DNA from: Acidobacteriaceae bacterium
Lineage (GTDB): Bacteria > Acidobacteriota > Terriglobia > Terriglobales > Acidobacteriaceae
Assembly: GCA_027306745.1 (NCBI GenBank)
Contig: DAHUZD010000391.1
Span: 1-6,605, forward strand
DNA length: 6,605 bases
Direction: 5' to 3'
Positions 1 to 6,254 of this stretch are shown here, in pieces. A model generated the notes under the pieces. That model saw only the letters and a list, made by a program, of their open reading frames with translations. It was not told where the DNA came from and searched no databases. A program made the translations under genes and the position numbers. The first letter of the stretch is position 1; each line of letters opens with the position of its first letter.

Positions 1-960
1 CTCCGGTTTGCCATTGGCCAAGATGAATTCCTTGTCCGCCAAGGCCAGCGTGCTCAGGTCAGGCGTGCTGGCCACCGTCTGCGCAGCCAGTTCCTGGGGT
101 GACGGCGGCGGCGGCGCAGGCTGAATCGTAAAGCCAACCGCTGGGTCCAGGGAGGCCTTGGCGGCTGCCTGGACTTGATCAAAGCCATCCAGACCACCAT
201 GATACTTTTTGTACCAGTATTCGGCTGCCTTCTGAATCTGGCTGTGGAATGGCTCTGGCGCATAGGCCGCGGCACGGGACAGGTACCAAATGGCGTTGAT
301 CTGGTCTTGCGGCGTCTCCTGCAGATACGCGTTGCCCAACTGATAGGTGTCTTGCAGTCCGGCCCCCTGCGTGGTCTGCGCTGCCGGCATGGCCTTCAGC
401 TCAGAGTGAAAGTACCGGATGGCGCCCGCATAGTCCTTCTTGTTCAGATCCGCTGCCGCGATGGCACCGTAGAAAATCGGCGACACCGTTGCCTTCATCT
501 GCGCAAATCCCGGCGTGCTTCCATTGGCGTTCAATCCCTGCTCGGCATATTGAGCAGCCTGGCTGTATAGCGGTTGTGCATCGGCTGGGTTGGACTTTTG
601 TCCGGCCTGCGTGCGCAACAAATATGTGGCAAAGGCCAGCGCGCGCATGTTGGTTGGGTCCACCTGCAACAGGCGTTTGGCTGAATCCAGCACCTTGTCA
701 ATGTTGTTCGTCTGCTGATAGTCGCCCATCAGGCGTTGCAGAATATCGGCGCGAACCACGCTCTGCGGATACATCTGCAGAAACTGCTCCATGGCGGCTT
801 CCTGTGCCTGCGGTGTGGCTTGTCCCACGGCTGCGGCGTAGGCGTTGTACTCCGCGGGGCTTTTGATGGTGATCGTATTGCCCTGCGCCCAAAGAGCCGG
901 TGCCGCGCTCAATCCGATGGTGGCGGCTGCCAGCACCGGTATAGAAAAGATCTTCTTCAT
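1..960 (-). CDS. Exported tetratricopeptide-like repeat protein, partial (C-terminus beyond left edge)
   Basis: The reading frame is open from ATG at 960-958 to the left edge, giving 320 residues without a stop. Residues 1-25 look like a Sec signal peptide: the start MKK is followed by a hydrophobic stretch rich in Ala, Ile and Leu, ending in ALWA before Gln26, so the product is probably periplasmic or secreted. The mature part is alpha-helical and rich in Ala and Gln, with helix pairs resembling degenerate TPR units at about 72-105, 160-195 and 203-236 (for example DYAGAIRYFHSELKAMP and INAIWYLSRAAAYAPEP). An aromatic patch, YWYKKYHGG, lies at 248-256 and a proline run (PAPPPPSP) at 281-288, possibly a linker to an unseen C-terminal part. 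A GAGGAG ribosome site (968-973) sits 7 bases before the ATG. TPR-type proteins usually scaffold protein contacts; the actual role is unknown. Exported helical-repeat protein is well supported; the TPR label is moderate. Confidence 0.82.
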   Translation of the reverse strand, partial: MKKIFSIPVLAAATIGLSAAPALWAQGNTITIKSPAEYNAYAAAVGQATPQAQEAAMEQFLQMYPQSVVRADILQRLMGDYQQTNNIDKVLDSAKRLLQVDPTNMRALAFATYLLRTQAGQKSNPADAQPLYSQAAQYAEQGLNANGSTPGFAQMKATVSPIFYGAIAAADLNKKDYAGAIRYFHSELKAMPAAQTTQGAGLQDTYQLGNAYLQETPQDQINAIWYLSRAAAYAPEPFHSQIQKAAEYWYKKYHGGLDGFDQVQAAAKASLDPAVGFTIQPAPPPPSPQELAAQTVASTPDLSTLALADKEFILANGKPE

Positions 961-1117
961 TCCATCACTCCTCGCGAATGAATGTACCAATCAGGATCGT
1001 GGTGCGTCTACCAACGGAATGCGTTTTTTGGGGTTCCAGGCTTTGCTGGCTGCGCAACCCTGAACAGCCTGCGCCGCTCTAACCTGTAAAGTCTTCGCAA
1101 ATACGTTGTTGTTGCGG

Positions 1118-1146
1118 ATTATAAAAACTGACCCGCACTCTGACAA
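1118..1146 (-). promoter_or_regulatory. Sigma-70-type promoter for the exported repeat protein
   Basis: Read on the minus strand, TTGTCA (1146-1141, five of six matches to TTGACA) is followed by exactly 17 bases and a perfect TATAAT (1123-1118). Transcription would begin near 1111 and leave an untranslated leader of about 150 bases before the ATG at 960. The orientation fits the minus-strand repeat protein gene. Core promoter activity is inferred from consensus only. Confidence 0.7.
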
Positions 1147-1252
1147 GGGCAATTCCAAAAGAAAATCGAATCAGCACGGTATACGATGAAATACCTGCAT
1201 CCTGCGGTTGCTCTAATCTGCAGCTCAAGCCAAGCAGGCTCAGGAGATATTG

Positions 1253-1984
1253 ATGTCCGCTCAGCCATCCGCCTCCACCCAAAGGATCATTGTTCTCACC
1301 GGCGCCAGCCGTGGCATCGGCGCGGCCATTGCCCATCGCCTGGCCTGTGCGCCCCATCACTTGGTTCTCACAGGCCGCGATACTGACAAGCTGCGCGATG
1401 TCGCCAGGCAGGTGCAGTCCCAGGGCGGCTCCGCAGATGTTTTCCCCTGCGACCTCACCCGTCCAGAGCAAATCCAGTCCCTTGCCGCCGAGGTTCTGGG
1501 CCGCCACTCGCGTTGCGACGTGCTCATCAACAACGCAGGCCTGGGCCTTTTCTCAAAGCCCTTGCACATGCTCCCTCTCGAAGATTGGGAGCAGATGATG
1601 GCCCTCAACCTGCGTGCGCCCTACCTGCTGCTGCGCGCCTTCACTCCAGCCATGATCTCCGCCGGAGGCGGACACATCATCAACATCTCCTCTTTGGCTG
1701 GCAAGAATCCCCTGCCTGGCGCTGCCGCCTATGCCGCCTCCAAATGGGGCCTCAACGGCCTCATGTACTCCGTCGCGGAGGAGCTGCGCCCGCACCGCAT
1801 CCGCGTCTCGCTCATCTGCCCCGGCAGCACGCACACCGAGTTTGGCAGCGGCCTCAGCTCCCAAAAGTCTTCCTTGGGCGCTCTCTCACCACAGGACATC
1901 GCCCACGTCGTCGCCATGCTCCTCACACAGTCCGACGCATCCTTTGTCAGCGAGATTCTCATCCGCCCCACGCTGAAAAGCTAA
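1253..1984 (+). CDS. Classical short-chain dehydrogenase/reductase (SDR), substrate unknown
   Basis: This is a complete 243-residue protein, the usual length for classical SDRs, which are soluble NAD(P)(H)-dependent oxidoreductases with a Rossmann fold. The sequence shows the cofactor glycine motif TGASRGIG at 16-23, Arg42 just after strand 2 (typical of NADP preference), CDLT at 66-69, and NNAG at 93-96. The catalytic set is Asn119, Ser147, Tyr160 and Lys164 in the YxxxK arrangement, with Ser 13 residues before Tyr. CPGSTHTEF at 189-197 is the usual Pro-Gly turn before the substrate loop. The ATG at 1253 was chosen because AGGAG (1242-1246) lies 6 bases before it; the adjacent in-frame TTG at 1250 would be only 3 bases away. 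The gene is divergent from the exported repeat protein. FabG-like ketoreductase or another alcohol/ketone reductase are both possible; no acyl-carrier or fatty acid genes nearby support FabG. I saw no convincing promoter for it in 1147-1240. Confidence 0.93.
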   Translation: MSAQPSASTQRIIVLTGASRGIGAAIAHRLACAPHHLVLTGRDTDKLRDVARQVQSQGGSADVFPCDLTRPEQIQSLAAEVLGRHSRCDVLINNAGLGLFSKPLHMLPLEDWEQMMALNLRAPYLLLRAFTPAMISAGGGHIINISSLAGKNPLPGAAAYAASKWGLNGLMYSVAEELRPHRIRVSLICPGSTHTEFGSGLSSQKSSLGALSPQDIAHVVAMLLTQSDASFVSEILIRPTLKS

Positions 1985-2031
1985 GCCGGACGATGGAGAT
2001 TTCCCCCTCCCTTTTCGCCCAGAAATCCCAT

Positions 2032-2063
2032 CCCAAATCGGTCCTACGCCACAGATTGGGTTT
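2032..2063 (+). terminator. Weak candidate terminator after the SDR gene
   Basis: CCCAAATC (2032-2039) can pair with GATTGGG (2054-2060) with one bulged A, closing a 14-base loop, and is followed by TTT (2061-2063). The U tract is short and the stem imperfect, so this is only a possible terminator lying 47 bases after the SDR stop codon. Confidence 0.25.
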
Positions 2064-2071
2064 CGTACGCC

Positions 2072-2080
2072 TTATCCACA
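2072..2080 (+). promoter_or_regulatory. Perfect DnaA-box 9-mer upstream of smc
   Basis: TTATCCACA matches the DnaA-box consensus TTATNCACA at every position. It lies 19 bases upstream of the candidate smc -35 box, a plausible place for a regulator. It is a single box with no cluster of further perfect copies noticed nearby, so it is not evidence for a replication origin, and binding by DnaA is unproven. Confidence 0.4.
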
Positions 2081-2099
2081 AGATATAGCGTTCCCAGTG

Positions 2100-2129
2100 T
2101 TGACCCTCCCCACGCCCAAGGGCTAGAGT
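2100..2129 (+). promoter_or_regulatory. Candidate sigma-70 promoter for smc
   Basis: TTGACC (2100-2105, five of six matches) and TAGAGT (2124-2129, four of six) are separated by 18 bases. Transcription would start near 2136. That is downstream of the in-frame GTG at 2128 and upstream of the TTG at 2176, so the promoter supports the later start. The -10 match is moderate. Confidence 0.45.
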
Positions 2130-2157
2130 GAAGCCAAGTTCGCTCACGCCTGAGCGC

Positions 2158-2178
2158 GGGAGGGGGGCCTACGCCTTG
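2158..2178 (+). promoter_or_regulatory. Ribosome-binding site and TTG start of smc
   Basis: A purine block, GGGAGGGGGG (2158-2167), ends 8 bases before the TTG at 2176-2178. It decides between this start and the upstream GTG at 2128, whose preceding bases overlap the candidate -10 region and show no purine-rich site. The exact pairing register within the G-run is unclear. Confidence 0.6.
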
Positions 2179-5100
2179 CTGCAACTGAAGCGCATTCACA
2201 TCCTCGGATTCAAGTCCTTTTGCGACCGAACAGAGATCGCACTTGAAGGCGACAGCTCCACAGGCCTGACGGCCATTGTCGGCCCCAACGGCTGCGGCAA
2301 GTCCAACATCTCCGACGCCGTCAGTTGGGTGCTGGGCGAGCAGTCGGCCAAGAGCCTGCGCGGCATCAAGATGGAGGATGTCATCTTCGCCGGCACGCGT
2401 GAGCGCAAGCCCACCGGCATGGCCGAAGTGGCGCTCACCTTCATTGACCCTGAGGTCTACACCCCAGAGGCTTCCCCGGACGACGAGACCGGCTCCCAGT
2501 CCGAAGATTGGGATGAGGCCTCGGTTCGCGCTCGCGCAGCCCAGGAGACCGATGAGACCATCGCCGAGCTGCAACCCGGTGCCGTCACTGAAGAAGACGG
2601 CGAAGCCGCGCCTGACCACGCCGAAGCCAGTGAAGTTGAATCCGCCGCACAGCCCGGCCAACCCTCCGTCGTGCTCAAGATTCGCCGCCGCAAATTTCAG
2701 CGTACGCCCGCCCGTGCAGGTGAAATCGTCATCACGCGCCGCCTCTTCCGCACCGGCAACAGCGAGTATTTGCTCAACGGCAAGCTCTGCCGCCTGCGCG
2801 ACATTCAAGACATTTTTATGGGCACGGGTCTGGGGCCAGACTCCTACGCCATCATTGAGCAGGAGCGCGTGGGCCAGTTGCTCAGCAGCAAACCGCACGA
2901 CCGCCGCGCCATCATTGAGGAGGCCGCGGGCATCACCCGCTTCAAAACCAAAAAGCGTCTGGCGGAACTGCGCCTGGAACAGGCCAAACAAAATCTGGCC
3001 CGCGTCAATGACATTTTCGACGAAGTCACCCGGCAGATGAACTCGCTCAAACGCCAGGCCGCCAAGGCTGAGCGGTATGGCGCGCTGCGGCAAGACCTGC
3101 AACAGCGCCTGCGGGTGGTCATCGCCACGCGCCTTTCGGTAATGGATGCGGAGTCGGCCACGCTGGCCGAGCAACTCACCGCGCTGACCGCGCGCGTCGA
3201 AGAGCTGGGCGCGCAGATTGACACGCTCGACCAGCAGCAGCAACAGGCCGTCCAGCACGGCTACACGCTGGAGAACCAGTCCCGCGAAGCCCAGTCCCGC
3301 GCCAACGCCGCTACCGTCGAGCTGGAGCGCACGTTGACACAGTTGCAATCCAACGAAGAGCGCGCCGCAGAGCTGGTCATTCGCATCAACTCCGCGCAGG
3401 CGGAGCTGGAGCAGGTGCGCACCCAACTGGACAGCATGGCCGCTGAACGCGACCAGCACCGTAGCTTTCTGGCGCAGGCACAGCAGGCCGTCGATGAGGC
3501 CCGCCGCGCCACGCAAACCCGCCAATCCGCCGCGCAACAGGCCTCCGGCAATCTCTCCTCCGCCGAGCAAGGCATCGAAACCCTGCGCAGCCAGATGCTG
3601 CATTGGATGAATCAGGCGCATCAGGTCCGCCAGCAGATTCTGCAGGGAGAAACCTCGCTGGAAGGCTTGCAACGTGAGGCCGAGCGCTTGCAGGCCGAGC
3701 GGCAATCGCTGGCCTCCGATCAAGAACGCCTCGGCGTTGAACATGGCCAGGTCTCGCTCAGCTTTGGCAGTGCCACGGAATCGCTGCGGCAGATCGAAGC
3801 CGATCTGCAAACCCTGCGCGCTACGCTGGAAGCCAAACGCGCCGAGGAGACCACGGCCCGCCGCACCGTCGATCAGCTTCGCGCCGAGCACGCTTCCCTG
3901 CTGGGCCGCCGCAATTCGCTCGAAGCGCTGATCCAGGGCCACAGCTACTCCACCGATACCGTGCGCAATCTGCTGCGCTCCAAAACTCTCGAAGGCGGTC
4001 TGGCTCCCGTCGGCATTCTGGCGGACTTTCTTGAGGTCGCCGATCAGTATGAAGCCGTCATTGACGAATTTCTCCGCGAAGAGCTGAACTACATCGTCGT
4101 CAAAAGCTGGGATGCAGCGCAGGAAGGCATGCGCTTGCTCAAGGCCGACGTGGATGGCCGCGCCACATTTCTCGTGCATCCTGACGACTCGCAGGCGCGC
4201 TTCTCCTTCGCGCCGATAGCTCCGCCGCCGCTGACTACGCCGCGCCAGGGCGTCGTGCGTCTCAAGGATTGCATTCGTGTCCTCAACGGCTTTGGCCAAT
4301 CGCTGGAAGTCATTCTGCCCAAGCTGCGCGATGGCTACGTCGCGCCCGATTCAGAATCAGCACGCACCCTGGCTCTCGAAAATCCGCAGGCATTCTTTCT
4401 GTCGCCCACCGGCGAGTGCTTCCACAACGTCACCGTCACCGGTGGCAAACCCAGCGTGGAAGGCCCGCTGGCCTTGAAACGCGAGCTGCGCGAGGCCCAG
4501 CAGACCTTGGCGCTGACCGAGGAAAAACTCGCCCAGGCTGAAACGCATACCGCCAGCCTGGCGCACACGCTGGCCTATCTGGGCCGACAGATTGAAGTGC
4601 AATCCGATGCGCGACGCAAAATGGAGCAGGAGTCAGCCAATACCGGCGCAGCCCTGCGCCAGTTGGAGGCGGAAACCGCACGCCTCGATCGCCGCATGCA
4701 AGATTGCACCTTGCAATCAGAGCGCAACAAGCAGGCGCAATCGGAAAAGTCCGAGTGGATCGCGCAGCGCCGCGAGCAGATTGCGAAGCTGGAAGCTGAA
4801 CACAGAAGCGCCGAGCAAAAACTGACCGAGGCGCAGGCCGCCGTTGAGGCGCTCCGCATGGCCCGCGAAACGGCGCAAGCGGAACTGGCCGAGGCCACCG
4901 CTCATCTGGCTGGCTTGGAAGAGCGCCGCCGCGGAGCCGCCGCAACCACCGAGCGGCTGGAACGTATGTACTCTGACCTGGAACAGCGCCAGCGCCAGTT
5001 GGAGCAACAGTTGGCCGCAGGCGAGGCCGAGCGCATCCAGCGCGCACAAGAAGCCCAGCGGCTGGAGCAGCGCCGCGTTGAGCTGGAAGCCACGCGCACC

Positions 5101-6048
5101 GAGGCCCGCCAACAGGCCGCCACTCTAGCCGAAGAACTCACCGCCCTGCGCCAGCAAAGCGCGCAACTGGAGCATCAGCTCCGCCTGCTGCGCACCGAGG
5201 CCGATGCACAGCGCGACCAGCGCAGCAATGTCGCCGCCCACGCCGCTCGTCTCTCCTCGGACCTAACGCACCTGGAAGAGACCTGCCTGCAAGAACTCAG
5301 CATCGCCGCTGCCGATCTGCGCGTGGATGATTCCTTCCCGCGCCTGGAGGCCGAACCCCTGGCCGCCGAGGACGAAGCCTGTCGCGAGCTGAAGCAAAAG
5401 CTGGAGTCCATGGGACCGGTCAACATGATGGCCCTCGAAGAGTATCAGGAGGCCGCGCAGCGCCACGAATTTTTGGAGACGCAGCGCAAAGACCTGCTCG
5501 ATTCCATCGACAACACGCAGAACAGCATCCGCGAGATCGAAGGCATTACGCACACGAAGTTTGAAGAAGCCTTCGCGCGCATCAACGAAAACTTCAGCGC
5601 CACCTTCTCGCGCCTCTTCGGCGGCGGCCAGGCCTTCATGCGCCTCACCGACGAGGAGAATACGGCGGAAAGCGGCATCGACATCGTCGCCTCACCGCCG
5701 GGGAAAAAATTGCAAAATGTCCTACTGCTCTCAGGCGGAGAAAAAGCCCTCACCGCGCTTTCCCTGCTCATGGGCATCTTCCAGTTCCAGCCCAGCCCCT
5801 TCTGCCTGCTCGACGAAGTGGACTCGCCGCTTGACGAGGCCAATGTGGGCCGTCTGGCGGGCATGCTCAAGGGCCTCAGCGACAAGACGCACTTCATCGT
5901 CATCACCCACAGCAAGCGCATGATGCAGTCGGCAGAGTCCATCTTCGGCGTCACCATGCAGGAGCCGGGCGTCTCGAAGGTGGTCTCTGTACGCCTGGGC
6001 GGAAATGACCGCTCCCGTGCCGAGCAGCGCGAGCTGGTCAGCGCCTAA
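2176..6048 (+). CDS. smc: Chromosome segregation/condensation ATPase SMC
   Basis: SMC is the ABC-type ATPase of the bacterial condensin complex (with ScpA/ScpB); its dimer compacts and separates newly replicated chromosomes. This 1290-residue product has the full architecture. The N-terminal head carries Walker A GPNGCGKS (36-43) and the SLRG arginine (Arg62), then IEQERVG and EEAAGI (248-253). A coiled-coil arm (about 254-600) leads to the hinge (about 607-760), followed by the return coiled coil (about 766-1075). The C-terminal head carries GPVN (1080-1083), signature LLSGGEKALT (1184-1193), Walker B LLDEVD (1211-1216) and switch His1245. It is longer than the usual 1150-1190 residues, mainly because of an acidic then basic insert at about 93-180. 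The TTG start at 2176 was chosen because it yields the usual MLQLKRIHILGFKSF beginning, follows a purine-rich ribosome site (GGGAGGGGGG, 2158-2167), and lies after the candidate promoter. An in-frame GTG at 2128 would add 16 atypical residues. No scpA, scpB or ftsY is in the window. Confidence 0.97.
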   Translation: MLQLKRIHILGFKSFCDRTEIALEGDSSTGLTAIVGPNGCGKSNISDAVSWVLGEQSAKSLRGIKMEDVIFAGTRERKPTGMAEVALTFIDPEVYTPEASPDDETGSQSEDWDEASVRARAAQETDETIAELQPGAVTEEDGEAAPDHAEASEVESAAQPGQPSVVLKIRRRKFQRTPARAGEIVITRRLFRTGNSEYLLNGKLCRLRDIQDIFMGTGLGPDSYAIIEQERVGQLLSSKPHDRRAIIEEAAGITRFKTKKRLAELRLEQAKQNLARVNDIFDEVTRQMNSLKRQAAKAERYGALRQDLQQRLRVVIATRLSVMDAESATLAEQLTALTARVEELGAQIDTLDQQQQQAVQHGYTLENQSREAQSRANAATVELERTLTQLQSNEERAAELVIRINSAQAELEQVRTQLDSMAAERDQHRSFLAQAQQAVDEARRATQTRQSAAQQASGNLSSAEQGIETLRSQMLHWMNQAHQVRQQILQGETSLEGLQREAERLQAERQSLASDQERLGVEHGQVSLSFGSATESLRQIEADLQTLRATLEAKRAEETTARRTVDQLRAEHASLLGRRNSLEALIQGHSYSTDTVRNLLRSKTLEGGLAPVGILADFLEVADQYEAVIDEFLREELNYIVVKSWDAAQEGMRLLKADVDGRATFLVHPDDSQARFSFAPIAPPPLTTPRQGVVRLKDCIRVLNGFGQSLEVILPKLRDGYVAPDSESARTLALENPQAFFLSPTGECFHNVTVTGGKPSVEGPLALKRELREAQQTLALTEEKLAQAETHTASLAHTLAYLGRQIEVQSDARRKMEQESANTGAALRQLEAETARLDRRMQDCTLQSERNKQAQSEKSEWIAQRREQIAKLEAEHRSAEQKLTEAQAAVEALRMARETAQAELAEATAHLAGLEERRRGAAATTERLERMYSDLEQRQRQLEQQLAAGEAERIQRAQEAQRLEQRRVELEATRTEARQQAATLAEELTALRQQSAQLEHQLRLLRTEADAQRDQRSNVAAHAARLSSDLTHLEETCLQELSIAAADLRVDDSFPRLEAEPLAAEDEACRELKQKLESMGPVNMMALEEYQEAAQRHEFLETQRKDLLDSIDNTQNSIREIEGITHTKFEEAFARINENFSATFSRLFGGGQAFMRLTDEENTAESGIDIVASPPGKKLQNVLLLSGGEKALTALSLLMGIFQFQPSPFCLLDEVDSPLDEANVGRLAGMLKGLSDKTHFIVITHSKRMMQSAESIFGVTMQEPGVSKVVSVRLGGNDRSRAEQRELVSA

Positions 6049-6094
6049 GCCAGCCACACGCCAGTTGGGATGACATATTCGAACCACCACGAGG

Positions 6095-6163
6095 TGTCAT
6101 TCTAAGCGCAGCGAAGAATCCAGAGCCTGTCAGCCGCACAACGTGCGCTCCATCCTCTGGATT
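6095..6163. repeat. Palindromic dispersed-repeat-like element between smc and purC
   Basis: TGTCATTCT (6095-6103), GCGCAGCGAAGAATCC (6106-6121) and a structured right half form one element. AATCCAGAG (6117-6125) pairs perfectly with CTCTGGATT (6155-6163) as a 9-base stem enclosing 29 bases. Inside that loop CGCAC (6135-6139) pairs with GTGCG (6143-6147) across a 3-base loop. The left arm resembles the TGTCATTCTGAGCGAAGCGAAGAATC type of dispersed intergenic repeat that I recall from acidobacterial and other genomes. The matching right arm is missing beyond 6163. No U tract follows, so it is not a classical intrinsic terminator, although it could protect the 3' end of the smc transcript. Only one copy is in this window, so repetitiveness is not shown here. 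Confidence 0.6.
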
Positions 6164-6180
6164 TCCCGCCAATTCCTCCG

Positions 6181-6209
6181 TTGACAAAGCCCCAGCGGCG
6201 GCGGACAAT
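6181..6209 (+). promoter_or_regulatory. Sigma-70-type promoter for purC
   Basis: A perfect TTGACA (6181-6186) is followed by exactly 17 bases and GACAAT (6204-6209, four of six matches to TATAAT). Transcription would begin near 6216, about 39 bases before the purC start. I saw no PurR-like operator and no purine-riboswitch-sized leader. Confidence 0.55.
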
Positions 6210-6254
6210 CAAGATTCGCTCCGCTTGACTCCCAACCTGTGAGGCGCATTTCTC

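Noticed and set aside
175..866. Plus-strand open frames across the exported repeat protein gene
   Set aside because: They are rich in Arg, Cys and Trp, have no family resemblance or ribosome sites, and are opposite a coherent signal-peptide-bearing frame that stays open for 320 codons.
1180..1185. TATACG as the -10 box of an SDR promoter
   Set aside because: Only four of six matches and no acceptable -35 hexamer at 16-18 bases upstream.
1250..1252. TTG as the start of the SDR gene
   Set aside because: It is only 3 bases from the AGGAG site, whereas the next codon, ATG at 1253, has 6-base spacing and is a far better start.
2072..2080. Replication origin
   Set aside because: Only one DnaA box, no clear AT-rich unwinding region, and no dnaA, dnaN or gidA genes nearby.
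2044..4299. A 751-codon open frame on the minus strand opposite the first half of smc
   Set aside because: It lies entirely antisense to a gene with unmistakable SMC motifs. Its protein is a low-complexity Ala/Leu/Gly/Gln mix with no recognisable domain, as expected from the reverse of G+C-rich coiled-coil codons.
2176..6048. SMC-like component of a defence system (Wadjet JetC, MukB-like) or a RecN/SbcC protein
   Set aside because: The protein has a canonical SMC hinge, EEAAGI, GPVN and LLSGGEKALT motifs of housekeeping SMC. The neighbours are an SDR and purC, with no JetA/B/D, MukE/F or nuclease genes.
6117..6163. Intrinsic terminator of smc
   Set aside because: The stem is good but the loop is long and the right arm is followed by TCCCGCC rather than a U tract.
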